Positions 19,603-29,085 are shown, counted from the stretch's first letter. The stretch is DNA of 64,000 bases from Pseudomonas muyukensis (GCF_019139535.1 NZ_CP077073.1:3686501-3750500); one strand, 5' to 3'. The notes: generated by a model not told the origin, from the sequence alone. Numbers and translations are program-made.

Positions 19603-20216
19603 GCACTTTTGCACGGGTAGCGACTGCGCTCATGGAGGGCGGCTTCATCTGCCAGATTACCGACTACGAAGGCCATCAGTTCCTGGCCAACTCGGTCAAC
19701 CAAGGCGACGTTGATCAGTACCTCAGGCGCATAGACCTCAGGTTGACGTCAACGCGAGACGGCGGTGCATTCTTTGCCGCACACGCTGACATCGACGTGG
19801 AGGGGAAAAAAGATGCGAAAAAGCGCTTCACAGAGGTAAAAAATGTCCTGCGTCCCATGGTGTCTTTCCTTGAACTGGTGATGCGCATCACTGGGGATGA
19901 TGAGTCTGTAGCTGCCGGCCAGGTTTTGAACCTCAATCAAATGATGGCCAGGATCTCTGAAAATCCCAGTCTATACCTACAGCTGCGGCAGACGACGATC
20001 GACATCAACACGAAGGATGGCTCCGATCGGGAGCGCCTGAACAAGATCGTCAAGCGCTTCCAGAATGAGGGATACCTGCTTCTCGTCAATCCTGAGTCCG
20101 AGATCTTCATGTTCACTGGCCGCATCGAGTGGCTGATGGAGGCCATCGAGTACCTCATGCTGCACGACGAGATCTCTGAAGAAGATAGCGAGTATGACAA
20201 GAGAGCCGAGTCATGA
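19599..20216 (+). CDS. jetB: Wadjet MksE-like subunit JetB
   Basis: This 205-residue protein sits where the KITE (MksE/JetB) subunit is expected, between the SMC-like ATPase and the kleisin-like protein, and overlaps both by 4 nt. It shows the size and winged-helix-like alternation of that family: EGGFICQITDYEGHQFL near the start, RLNKIVKRFQNEGYLL and FMFTGRIEWLMEAIEYLM near the end. KITE proteins bind the kleisin and DNA in loop-extruding complexes. Assignment rests mainly on size, neighbours and overall pattern, since no short diagnostic motif exists. Confidence 0.75.
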   Translation: MSTFARVATALMEGGFICQITDYEGHQFLANSVNQGDVDQYLRRIDLRLTSTRDGGAFFAAHADIDVEGKKDAKKRFTEVKNVLRPMVSFLELVMRITGDDESVAAGQVLNLNQMMARISENPSLYLQLRQTTIDINTKDGSDRERLNKIVKRFQNEGYLLLVNPESEIFMFTGRIEWLMEAIEYLMLHDEISEEDSEYDKRAES

Positions 20217-21451
20217 GCACGCTCGAAGAGTCGGTGGCCAGTCATCTTGAGCTCTTACATAAATATCGCAGGCTGATCTCACAGATGTACTCGGCCGGGT
20301 ATGTCACCCGGGATGATGAGAATGCTCGAGCGCTGACGAAGCTTCAGCAGATCAGAGCAGTGCGTATCAACGCCGCAGTTGAGAACACCTACCGTCTCTC
20401 GCCTACCCTCAATCGTCTGCTGAACGAAGCAACCCATCGTGCTCGGAATTACGATATCTCGGCCGATTTCGGTGAGCAGATGGCCCGTCTCATCAAACTG
20501 ATGGACGACTACACCGACGCCTGCCTACAGAATCGTATCGATGACTCACTGCTCATTCAGGGTGATATCGATGCGACCCTGTACGAGATGGCGGAGGCCA
20601 TGAATGATTTCCTCCTCCATGTCCGCACAGCGGCAGAGAACAATTTCGGCAACGTTACGACCTATAAGGAGAAGGAAAAGCAGACCGAGCACTATCTCAA
20701 CCAGCTTGAGCGGATCCTCAAGGCCCTGAGTATGTTCGATGGCGAAGCAATCCTTGACGAGCTGACGCCACCGGAGCGCGAGACACTGGAGGTTCTGTAT
20801 CAGAGCCACATTTTGGACAAGCTTTCAGAGTGGCGCTCCAGGACAGTCGATATCATCCATGTGCTTAAGACCTATCTCTACAAAATCAGGACAGTCGCCC
20901 CTCGCGCGCGGCGCATTCGTGCGCTGCAGCTCTATCTTCAGAAGCATCCTGGGTACGAGGTGCGATCTCCAGATGAGTATCCTGAGATTCCGGAGTGGGC
21001 CTACCATCACGAGCCTCTGAAGATTCAGCTGGTGCCTGACTTGGGCGCACAAAACATCAGAGACTTATTGGTCGATATCGCCAAGACCATTGAAAAGGCG
21101 GTGGCTGTTCCCGTCAAAACCAGAAAACCCGGCACACCGGTCGATGAAGCGCCACCAAAAGCGGCGCTCATCAAAGGCTCGCCACTTGTAGTGGTCAGTC
21201 AGCGCCTTCTCAATGAGGCTGCCAAATCCCCCACCCCGATTTCGGCTGCTGGCTACTTCATACAGGCCGAGGAAACCATGGTGTTGGATCAGGAGTCGTG
21301 CATGATGTGCTTCCTCACGCTTGTCGAGAAACAGATCAATGCCAACGCCAAGATCATCAGGCGGCTGTTCATACAAAACGTTGCCAAGAATGAGGACGAT
21401 ACGCTCAGCGGGAACGTGATCATTGAGGATGTGCTGCTATGCCAACGCTAA
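20213..21451 (+). CDS. jetA: Wadjet kleisin-like subunit JetA (MksF-like)
   Basis: A 412-residue, mostly helical protein with an N-terminal winged-helix-like part (HKYRRLISQMYSAGYVTRDD) and a long helical middle (TYKEKEKQTEHYLNQLERIL). The C-terminus has two small strands and a helix (MCFLTLVEKQINANAKIIRR). This matches the role of MksF/JetA, which bridges the two ATPase heads and carries the KITE dimer. A Pro/Lys-rich linker around residues 300-320 divides core and tail. The 3' end overlaps jetD by 13 nt. Similar proteins have at times been mislabelled in annotation; the operon context is the main support here. Confidence 0.75.
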   Translation: MSTLEESVASHLELLHKYRRLISQMYSAGYVTRDDENARALTKLQQIRAVRINAAVENTYRLSPTLNRLLNEATHRARNYDISADFGEQMARLIKLMDDYTDACLQNRIDDSLLIQGDIDATLYEMAEAMNDFLLHVRTAAENNFGNVTTYKEKEKQTEHYLNQLERILKALSMFDGEAILDELTPPERETLEVLYQSHILDKLSEWRSRTVDIIHVLKTYLYKIRTVAPRARRIRALQLYLQKHPGYEVRSPDEYPEIPEWAYHHEPLKIQLVPDLGAQNIRDLLVDIAKTIEKAVAVPVKTRKPGTPVDEAPPKAALIKGSPLVVVSQRLLNEAAKSPTPISAAGYFIQAEETMVLDQESCMMCFLTLVEKQINANAKIIRRLFIQNVAKNEDDTLSGNVIIEDVLLCQR

Positions 21452-22281
21452 CCCTCACCAAGAAGCTCCTGTCTATCTTCCAGTCAGAGGAGCAAGACTT
21501 TCGCCCAAGCAAAATGCTGAACGATTTCTGTGAGGATTACAGCGTCGGCTACCGCGTCGGATCTGTTTGGCGATTCAGTCCAAGCCACAAGGCGAAGATC
21601 GCGACCTACCTTCAGAACGAGGCCAAGGTCGACCCAAACCAATCGTTAAATGCGTGGGAGGGGGAGTCACGACACGGCGCGCTAAAGAAAGGCGGTGATG
21701 AGAAGCTAACCACCAAACGCCTGCGTGGTAAGCGTGTAGCAGTGAAGGCCCTACCCGGTCGGCCATTACTGCTAGGCCCTACCCCAATCAATCTCCCTCC
21801 AGGTGCAAGCTTGGATCTCGATCGCCATTGGGTGGTTGAGCACTGCGAGCACGACAGCGTGTTGCTTATCGAGAACTGGGAAAACTTTGAACTCACCCAT
21901 GAAACACCCTTTCTCCAGCAGGTGCCTGGCAATCCGCTAGTGGTATTTCGAGGTGCGCCAGGAAGCTACAAAACGGATAGCAGCCAGGCGTTGTTGGCAG
22001 AGCTGAAGCTGCCAGTAGTAGCCTTCACTGATTATGATCCTGAGGGTATCTGTATTGCTGCCACCCTCCCCGGCTTCTCTCGGTATCTTGCACCTTCAGA
22101 CGAGTGCCTTGAGGCACTCATGGGCGAGATCAGCACCGAGAATCGTTACCAGAAGCAGGTCGCAGGTAAGCTGGCCTTTCTCGATAGCTTGACTGACCCT
22201 GAGCTTGTAAGGGTTTATCAGCTCGTCCGCAGGGCGGGCAAGGCATTACCGCAGGAAAAGCTGATAGGCCTAGAACCGTAG
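21439..22281 (+). CDS. jetD: Wadjet nuclease subunit JetD (TOPRIM, DUF2220-like)
   Basis: The 280-residue protein carries a TOPRIM-type active site. A conserved glutamate lies in LLIENWENF, and the paired aspartates lie in AFTDYDPEGICIA, preceded by VVFRGAPGSYK. JetD cleaves the plasmid trapped by the JetABC motor. It is shorter than the roughly 380-400 residues of many JetD proteins: the N-terminal arm is brief, with a Lys-rich stretch (residues 70-100) before the TOPRIM part. The reading frame is intact, with GAGGATG upstream of its ATG inside jetA. It ends 150 bp before the opposite-strand nuclease-like gene. Confidence 0.8.
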   Translation: MPTLTLTKKLLSIFQSEEQDFRPSKMLNDFCEDYSVGYRVGSVWRFSPSHKAKIATYLQNEAKVDPNQSLNAWEGESRHGALKKGGDEKLTTKRLRGKRVAVKALPGRPLLLGPTPINLPPGASLDLDRHWVVEHCEHDSVLLIENWENFELTHETPFLQQVPGNPLVVFRGAPGSYKTDSSQALLAELKLPVVAFTDYDPEGICIAATLPGFSRYLAPSDECLEALMGEISTENRYQKQVAGKLAFLDSLTDPELVRVYQLVRRAGKALPQEKLIGLEP

Positions 22282-22431
22282 GCGCTGATGAGAAATTGAC
22301 CCATCTGCCGAAAAAACGCTGACCCAAGCAACCTTCAAGGCTACGGTCGCATTTGCTGGACATCTACCGATCCATGTTGGGGCAGTCTTGCCCCAGTAGG
22401 GAGGACAACTCTGCATCAACGCCAAGAGTCC

Positions 22432-23958
22432 TCAAACATGGGCTGACTGACCTTTAGAGACTGCCAATACCCCGTCGGCCCGCAATGCGAACTCGGCGAT
22501 GCGGCTGAAGACAACGATACGCGGGTTGTCCGTCACTACAGGAAAACGCGAAACCAGCATGTGCTGCACGGGCTCGACGTCCAGTTTCATCTTCAGAAGT
22601 TGCTCGCGATTTCGCTCCTTCATCAAGGCCCTCTCATATGCTCGCACGAGTCCGCAGTTGTAGCGGGCAAAGGCGACCGCATCCGAGTCGACGCGCTTGA
22701 GATCGACGAAGTTGTTCTTGCACTGGACATTCCAGATAACGCCATCGCGTAGCAACACTACGTCAAACTCCTGCCGACTGATGCGCACAATATCCTGGAC
22801 GATGAAGCCTTGGGCTTCCAGCGCTACCTTGACCACATCCTCAAAGATGAAGCCTGCCCTAATCTGATACCGTTTCTGGCGGTCAAGTACTTGCGCCCGC
22901 CAGTTGTAGGCAAAGCGACTCAGCAGCGTGACGGTAGATAAATAGTGATCGCCAGACAGCACCAGCGGCGCGTAGGTTGACAAGCTTTCCATATATGTGT
23001 AGGCACCGCAGGTTAACGCCGCCACGAGCAGCGGCGAGGCTCCTTCCTGCGCGGTGATCAAGGTCAGATCCTCGGGGGAGATGCGAATCCAGTAGTCGTC
23101 CTCTATAAACTCCGTGGACAGGCGGCGTATCAATGACGCGGCGACGGCGAACTCGGTACTTGTTAGGTCAAATTCGACGTAGACAGCTTCACACAGGAGA
23201 ATGTCGTTTCTCAGCTCTGCGGCCGAAAATAGGCGATCGGCCCGGACCTGCTCCATGGCCTCCAGTATCTGCCAACCCTCTGGCGAGTTGGGCATCTCGA
23301 AAATTGGAGCGCGCTCAGGCTCCAGGAATAGTCCATTCAACATGGCCATCTCGGCGTTGGCATCATCCGGGATGCCCAGTCGCTCCTGTGCAATCTTTAC
23401 CATCAGAGCATATTGAGCCCCCATCATCGGAGCTCCACTGAACTCGACAATAGGCAGGAAAACGTTGAGAGCATCCTCTTGCCTGATAGACTTCGTCCCT
23501 CGACACGCCGTAGGAATGAAGTGCAGCAATCCCACCAGATGTCGCCGCCGGGACTGTAGGTAGCCAATCATTGCCGCCAAAGTCTGAAAGCCACTCGCCG
23601 CCTCAATAACGCCATGACGCTTAAAAGCCACACCGATGTCCGATCCCTGGACGATCAACAAAGTAAGTCTCTCGACGAGGGGTTGTTCCAATCGCGTAGC
23701 CAAACGCTTGCGGATACGCGTGAGTAGGAGCAAGTCCTCAGCGCTCCGCATGACGGGAAACCCAAAAAGTTGCCGCTCGAATTCATCGTCACCCCAATCA
23801 ACCGTGTGCAGATTGATCAGTTCCTCCACAGCCCGCAGCGTGTCCAGCAGGCAGCGCGTGGCCGATCTCGCTTCAAAGGAGGCCAGCGCGGCGCCGACGC
23901 GCGCCTCCAGTTCAGCGAGTCTGCCTTCGATTTCACCGCGAGAAAATGACTCGGCCAT
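22432..23958 (-). CDS. Unknown protein with C-terminal PD-(D/E)XK nuclease-like domain
   Basis: The 508-residue protein starts at ATG 23958, which has GGAGG seven nt upstream; sequence before it in the same frame belongs to a crcB scar. The first 370 residues are helical with no motif I recognise. The last 120 contain the pattern FEDVVKVALEAQGF, then RQEFDVVLL, then VQCKNN: a glutamate, an aspartate and a Q-x-K triad typical of restriction-endonuclease folds. It stands alone on the minus strand between the Wadjet operon and a divergent STAND gene. A role in degrading foreign or damaged DNA is likely but inferred. Confidence 0.6.
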   Translation of the reverse strand: MAESFSRGEIEGRLAELEARVGAALASFEARSATRCLLDTLRAVEELINLHTVDWGDDEFERQLFGFPVMRSAEDLLLLTRIRKRLATRLEQPLVERLTLLIVQGSDIGVAFKRHGVIEAASGFQTLAAMIGYLQSRRRHLVGLLHFIPTACRGTKSIRQEDALNVFLPIVEFSGAPMMGAQYALMVKIAQERLGIPDDANAEMAMLNGLFLEPERAPIFEMPNSPEGWQILEAMEQVRADRLFSAAELRNDILLCEAVYVEFDLTSTEFAVAASLIRRLSTEFIEDDYWIRISPEDLTLITAQEGASPLLVAALTCGAYTYMESLSTYAPLVLSGDHYLSTVTLLSRFAYNWRAQVLDRQKRYQIRAGFIFEDVVKVALEAQGFIVQDIVRISRQEFDVVLLRDGVIWNVQCKNNFVDLKRVDSDAVAFARYNCGLVRAYERALMKERNREQLLKMKLDVEPVQHMLVSRFPVVTDNPRIVVFSRIAEFALRADGVLAVSKGQSAHV

Positions 23959-24079
23959 GACAACTCCTCCATTTTTAAAAGCGTAACGCTTGCTGCAGCG
24001 CCGCCGTGTGTGCACGCTGGGCGTCGGAATCCCAAGATGGGGAAATATGTTGAAGCATTGCGCTGGTAGAGGTTCGGCC

Positions 24080-24230
24080 AGCGGATGAACAACGCCATCG
24101 CCCCCCCGATGATCAAGCCACCGACCAGGTCGGCAAACAGGGTGCCTAGCGGCATGCCCGGGAACAGGCCGAGCAGCCAGCGCAGCACACAACCCGCGCT
24201 GCCGCCGACGATGACAGAAAACAGGGAAAG
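24080..24230 (-). pseudogene. crcB: crcB fluoride-channel fragment
   Basis: About 50 codons match the N-terminal part of CrcB: VIVGGSAGCVLRWLLGLFPG, then PLGTLFADLVGGLIIGGAMA. The start codon is lost, since a TAG lies just upstream, and the match ends after LFIRWP. The remaining membrane helices are absent. It is a core-gene scar in the gap between the two nuclease-type genes. Confidence 0.55.
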
Positions 24231-24302
24231 CTACATCGCAAGACTCCATGGGAAACTCAAGGAGCCGTATAAAAAAGACAGGCAATAGCCTACGCGCGCA
24301 TT

Positions 24303-24680
24303 TTCATAGGGTGACCAGCACGCTCACGAAACTGGTCGCGTCACTGGCGAGGAACAGAGCCGCCTAGGCAATCTCCTGGGGCCGAGCTAAGCGTCAGGGG
24401 GGAAATAATGCCGCAATCTGGGCCCAGGCTTTCGGCGTTTCGGTGCCGCCGGGCAGCATGGCATTGGCGCGGATTCCCCGCTCGCCGCATTCGGTGGTGA
24501 CCACTTGGGACAACCCGTCCTTACTCACGGCATAGGCTGGTCGACCACTGCTCACACCTTGGGCTGGCGCCGAGCGGTGAGCACCAGGCACTCGCCCTTC
24601 TCGGCGGACAGTCTCGCCGCAGCGCGACCGATACCGGAGCCAGCACTAGTGATGATGGCAAGCTTTCCTGCGAGTGTCAT
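24303..24680 (-). pseudogene. Decayed short-chain dehydrogenase/reductase gene
   Basis: Three pieces of an SDR gene survive in order but with internal loss. The start MTLAGKLAIITSAGSGIGRA (cofactor-binding TGxxxGxG-like motif) has an AAGGA site upstream. Then comes RPAYAVSKDGLSQ (the YxxxK catalytic pair), ECGERGIRANAMLPGG, and a C-terminal piece reading FLASDATSFVSVLVTL after an in-frame stop. About a hundred codons between the first two pieces are missing. It is clearly non-functional. The 5' end abuts the STAND gene, marking an insertion joint. Confidence 0.7.
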
Positions 24681-24696
24681 GCGGCATCCTTGAGGT

Positions 24697-27600
24697 TTGC
24701 TGGCAAACCGCACTAAATCCCTAACCTCGTCCGCCAGCACTCCGACCCTTGCTCCGGATTACCACTTTCCCTTACGCCGCTGCTTCATCAATGTCGACGA
24801 GCGGGTTAACCTAGACGGCAATTTTTGGCTGAAGAAACAGGCTATGGAAAAGGAGCTTCCTTTCATTCCGCGTACCTTGGTGCACCAACATGGGCGCAAC
24901 GCCCCCCTTTGTGATAGTGAACTTGACCCGCAACAAGCCCCAATAGTGATACTGGGCGAGGCTGGGATGGGGAAAAGCCGCTTGCTCGCACAACTGGCCT
25001 CACAAGCAGGTTGGCACATCGTGCGAGCCGACGAAATCGAGCTGGTTGGCAACGTCGCCTCGACAGTCATGCTGATAGATGCGCTCGACGAGACAACAGA
25101 CGCTACCGACAATGCGCTGAAGGCGGTTTTGCAGGAACTGAAGAGACGCAACTGCCCGCCCTTCATCATTTGCTGCCGTGCCTCGGATTGGTCGCATGCA
25201 AAGCATGCAAGCTGGATCCAGGCTGCCTACCGCCAGGAACCAACAGAGTTGCGCCTGCAGCCACTCGATGACGAAGGTATCCAAGCACTCTTGCGTGCAT
25301 ACCTTCCCTCTGAGGAAGTCATCACGCTTCTGTCACACCTTGAGCGCTTCGGCCTGACCCACTGGCTTGGAAATCCACATACGCTGAAACTGATTGCCGA
25401 AAGCGCCAAGCATGGCAAACTGCCCGTCACTCGCTCCGAGCTGTTCCGACACGCCGTGGAACAACTTGTGAGCGAACATAATGACCTGAAGACAAATCAA
25501 GCCTTCGCCATCAAGGACGCCTTCGAGCTGGCCGGTGCAGTCTGTGCGGCACTTTTACTGACGGGCCACACAGCTATTTCACGCCAAGCACAACCTACCC
25601 GATCTACCGATGTCTCCATCATCGAACTGAGGCAACTGCCAAACACCGATCGGATCGAAGACTTGCTGGGTACCCGCTTGTTCAGGGTGCTTGATGCCAA
25701 TCGCTTTGAATGCATCCACCGAAGCATTGCCGAATACCTAGCCGCTCACTGGCTGGCACAAGAACCTCTGTCTCGCAGAATCCAGCGCCGGCTGCTTGCG
25801 ATGTTCCATCAGCATGGCATCGTGCCCTCCGGCCTACGCGGCGTGCACGCATGGTTGTGCCTGAACCCGAAACTGGCCCAATGCGTGATATGCATGGACC
25901 CAACAGGCGTCATCGAGAACGCGGACCTGACCGGGCTTGATCCAGCCTCAGCCACCCTGTTACTAGAAAAACTGGAAGAGTGCTATTCGAGTAATCCAAT
26001 GGCACTTTCTTGGTGGCGCCCCGGCGCTGCCGCTGAACTGCTTAGCAAAGGCTTGGTGGACGAGCTGGTAAACATCGGTACAGATCAAAGCAAGCCAGTG
26101 CATCTGCGCCTGCTCGTTCTCGAGTCGCTGGATGCCTCGGCGAAGCTAGAGCCGTTCAAGAACCAGTTGTCGGCCACCATGCTCGACAGTGCGGATGTGT
26201 ATGGAGCTCGCCGAGCAGCACTACAAGCACTGCTTGCCCTCTTGTCGAGTGATGAGTCCCTTGATTGCATTCGCACCCTGCACGCAGGTGCCGATCCAGA
26301 CTCCGTCAGGCTAGCCTTCGACCTTGCTTGCCTGATCGATTTCGACGGTGTCGAAAATGAACTACTCGCCGCGCTGATCATTGGTTGCTCAGACCAGAAC
26401 GACCGCTTCGGTGAGTTGTGGGACAAGTTCGCCCCGGTCAAATCCGACTTTCCGGCGTCGCGACGCACGTCACTGTTGAATTGCCTGATCGACCAGGCTC
26501 CCGCGGAAATACTCAGTACCGAGTTCTATACCCGGCAGGTTGACGAGTTTCGCGAACTGCTTACTGCCCTGACCTTAGCGGCGATGACGGACAATACGCT
26601 CTCTCCAGCTCAAGCTTGGCGAGCGTTTAGCTTCCTCTGCTCAATTCCACTCTACCAAATGCTGGACCCCACCATTACTGAGCGTCTGGCCACAGACCAC
26701 GCCTTTCGCCACGCAGTTCAACAACATGTGCTGTTCGACTGCAAAAATGGCGAGAGCCTTGACCAACGACATGAACGGCTGCAAGAGATCGGTCTTGGCT
26801 GCTCGGAAAACGACGCGATCGAGATGCTGACGAGGCTAGACGCCGACGACCTAGAGGACGAACGCTGGAAGGCTCTTGTGAGCCTAGTGCATCACGACAA
26901 CGAGCACGGTGTACAAATTCGCGCCGCCGCGCGGCGGTTTGCCGGCAGCCACCCGCAAAGGCTGGAGTGGGCAGGCAACATCGAACTGGACTTCAGCCGT
27001 CAAGCGAATTGGGAACTACAACGACGCGAAAACCATACCCGCGCGGAACAGGACCGTCACAGCGCCGTTGCCCGGCTGAATGAGCACAAGGCAGCAATGG
27101 CCTCCATAAGCAAAGGTGACCACCAGTACCTGACCATACCCGCGCAAGCCTACCTGCGCGCATCTCGCCATAGCCTCGATGCAGGGGCCGGAAAGGGCGC
27201 TGTCGTGCAGTGGGCAGGTGACGAATTGGCAGCCGCAGTTTTCCTAGGTTTCGAAAACTACCTACAAAACATTCAAACACGCCTATCGGCTGAAGCTATA
27301 AGCCAGTACTTCGCCCGATTCAGCCAATACGAACGCAACGACCAGGAAGCGGCGTTGGCAGAGCTTTCCGCAGAGATCATCCTGGCTGCGGCAATCGAGC
27401 ACGCACGCACCCGAAAGTCTTTGGAATGCTTAACGACCGAAGCGCTGTTCGCCATCTTTCTTTCGCTCAAACACCCCCCCTTCACGGCACCTGACACGCT
27501 GGAAACGCTGGTGTACCAGGCGCTAGGCGAACGTAACCTTCTGATGGAGGCCATAAAGCTCTGGTTCGAACCCTGTCTGCTTATCGGCGAGCGCATCCCG

Positions 27601-28782
27601 CAGCTTCATCCAGATAACCCGGAGATCTATAAGCAAACCGAGAAAATCCTGACGAAACTGGCAAGCGACTGGCTGGAGTGCCGACCGGACCTGCCCGAGG
27701 CCGCGCAGTACTGGTGCTTGCAGCATCTGGCCTTCAATAAACCACGAGCCGTCCCCCATGCTCTGCAGCATTGGGGCTCGGGAAATTCTCGCCCCATTCC
27801 GCTATTCATTGAGGCCGTGCAACTCATCGTGAACTTCGAGGAAAAGTCGGCGCTACTCGACTGCACACCGGTGAACCCTGAACTATTGCTGGCACTTAGT
27901 GAGTTTCAGATGCTCACTCCAAGTGTGGCCACCACCAGCTGGATCATCGAAAGATTCAGAGGTTGGTATCCCATGATCGGCTGGCTCAAGGGCAACCTGA
28001 TCGATGAAGACTGGTCGAAGCCGCCAAGTGAATACCTGCAACACCTAATCTTCCAGCTAAGCGCGCAGCAAACCAACGAAGCACACTCGGCCATGGACCT
28101 GCTGTGCGAAGCCTCCCGTGACAGTTACACCGAGTACCTGTGTGAACGCCGCACCCTGCAACGCCAGAGCAGCCAAGAACTAGCATACCAGCCACTCACG
28201 TTGGAGATGTTGCTGGCAATTAAATTTGACGGACCACCGCGCACCGGGTTCGATTTGCTGGCCTTCATTCTCGAACAACTGGAAGATGTTCAGCGCCGGA
28301 TCAAGAATGACGCACTCAGCTCTTGGAAGCTGTTTTACAAGGACGACGGAGAGACGCCACAATCAGAAGAACATTGCCGAGATCGTTTGATCGGTATGTT
28401 CAATCATACAACGGCAGGTATCCGATTCGATCCCGAAAGCCGCGTGGTCGACCAAAAACGCGTCGACATCATGTGCGAAATCATGGGTATCACACTTCCC
28501 ATCGAAATCAAGCTCGCCTGGAACGGGCAACTCTGGAACGCGGCCGACCAGCAACTCGATGACGGCTATGTCAGCTTCCACAGGGGCTCGGGCCTGGGCG
28601 TATATCTCGTGCTGTGGTTTGGAGAGCACTCCAAAAAACCTCGCCGTCCAGGAGACGGAAGCCCGCCCCCCAGCTCCCCGGAGCAGCTGAAGAAAATGCT
28701 GGTCGAGCGTAGTAAGGCCGCCACGCAGGGGCGTGTAAAGGTGGTGGTGCTGAATATGACACGTAGCCAGTCAGCGAAGTGA
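24697..28782 (+). CDS. STAND/NACHT-like NTPase with possible C-terminal nuclease domain
   Basis: Up to 1361 residues. The NTPase has Walker A GEAGMGKS (residues 87-94), Walker B VMLIDALDE (124-132) and a following CCRASDWSHA segment. The middle 900 residues are helical and repeat-like. The last 120 residues contain RVDIMCE, then LPIEIKLAWNG, then LGVYLVLWFG, which resembles a PD-(D/E)XK fold, the reverse order of Avs proteins whose effector is N-terminal. The start is uncertain: TTG 24697 opens the frame, but ATG 24844 is another option; residues before it (LRRCFINVDERVNLDG) look protein-like, so a start between the two is likely. An antiviral sensor role is inferred. Confidence 0.7.
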   Translation: MLANRTKSLTSSASTPTLAPDYHFPLRRCFINVDERVNLDGNFWLKKQAMEKELPFIPRTLVHQHGRNAPLCDSELDPQQAPIVILGEAGMGKSRLLAQLASQAGWHIVRADEIELVGNVASTVMLIDALDETTDATDNALKAVLQELKRRNCPPFIICCRASDWSHAKHASWIQAAYRQEPTELRLQPLDDEGIQALLRAYLPSEEVITLLSHLERFGLTHWLGNPHTLKLIAESAKHGKLPVTRSELFRHAVEQLVSEHNDLKTNQAFAIKDAFELAGAVCAALLLTGHTAISRQAQPTRSTDVSIIELRQLPNTDRIEDLLGTRLFRVLDANRFECIHRSIAEYLAAHWLAQEPLSRRIQRRLLAMFHQHGIVPSGLRGVHAWLCLNPKLAQCVICMDPTGVIENADLTGLDPASATLLLEKLEECYSSNPMALSWWRPGAAAELLSKGLVDELVNIGTDQSKPVHLRLLVLESLDASAKLEPFKNQLSATMLDSADVYGARRAALQALLALLSSDESLDCIRTLHAGADPDSVRLAFDLACLIDFDGVENELLAALIIGCSDQNDRFGELWDKFAPVKSDFPASRRTSLLNCLIDQAPAEILSTEFYTRQVDEFRELLTALTLAAMTDNTLSPAQAWRAFSFLCSIPLYQMLDPTITERLATDHAFRHAVQQHVLFDCKNGESLDQRHERLQEIGLGCSENDAIEMLTRLDADDLEDERWKALVSLVHHDNEHGVQIRAAARRFAGSHPQRLEWAGNIELDFSRQANWELQRRENHTRAEQDRHSAVARLNEHKAAMASISKGDHQYLTIPAQAYLRASRHSLDAGAGKGAVVQWAGDELAAAVFLGFENYLQNIQTRLSAEAISQYFARFSQYERNDQEAALAELSAEIILAAAIEHARTRKSLECLTTEALFAIFLSLKHPPFTAPDTLETLVYQALGERNLLMEAIKLWFEPCLLIGERIPQLHPDNPEIYKQTEKILTKLASDWLECRPDLPEAAQYWCLQHLAFNKPRAVPHALQHWGSGNSRPIPLFIEAVQLIVNFEEKSALLDCTPVNPELLLALSEFQMLTPSVATTSWIIERFRGWYPMIGWLKGNLIDEDWSKPPSEYLQHLIFQLSAQQTNEAHSAMDLLCEASRDSYTEYLCERRTLQRQSSQELAYQPLTLEMLLAIKFDGPPRTGFDLLAFILEQLEDVQRRIKNDALSSWKLFYKDDGETPQSEEHCRDRLIGMFNHTTAGIRFDPESRVVDQKRVDIMCEIMGITLPIEIKLAWNGQLWNAADQQLDDGYVSFHRGSGLGVYLVLWFGEHSKKPRRPGDGSPPPSSPEQLKKMLVERSKAATQGRVKVVVLNMTRSQSAK

Positions 28783-28943
28783 TCCGTGACTGCCTGTCAA
28801 CTATTCGTCGCTTAAGGCCGCGACGGAAACGCAGACCGTCCTTATGGTAGTGTGCGAGACCTGAAACCAGCTGCCAGTATCATTTCTGCTCGCGCATATC
28901 GCCCCCATTTCTCGCAGTCTATGCAGACAGACCTCAGTTAGTT

Positions 28944-29085
28944 GGCGTTGATGCGATCTTGACGGAGGCTACCGGAATGCATTGACCCACTTGAGTACTC
29001 AAGAAATGATGGCCTCGCGGGTAATTCGGAGGCAGCGTATGGGGCGGTCAAAATCAGCAACCTGGGTCAAAATCGCATCAGCGCC
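28944..29085. mobile_element. 142-bp inverted-repeat element, IS-end-like
   Basis: Left end GGCGTTGATGCGATCTTGAC (28944-28963) is matched by the reverse complement of 29066-29085 with two mismatches. Inside, GGTCAAAATC occurs twice near the right end. A similar end (GGCGCTGATGAGAAATTGAC) begins at about 22281, directly at the jetD stop. It looks like a deleted insertion sequence or a small non-autonomous element; the parent family is not certain. Confidence 0.5.

Noticed and set aside
22282..22431. Complete IS element after jetD
   Set aside because: Only one end-like sequence is present and the 150-bp gap has no room for a transposase.
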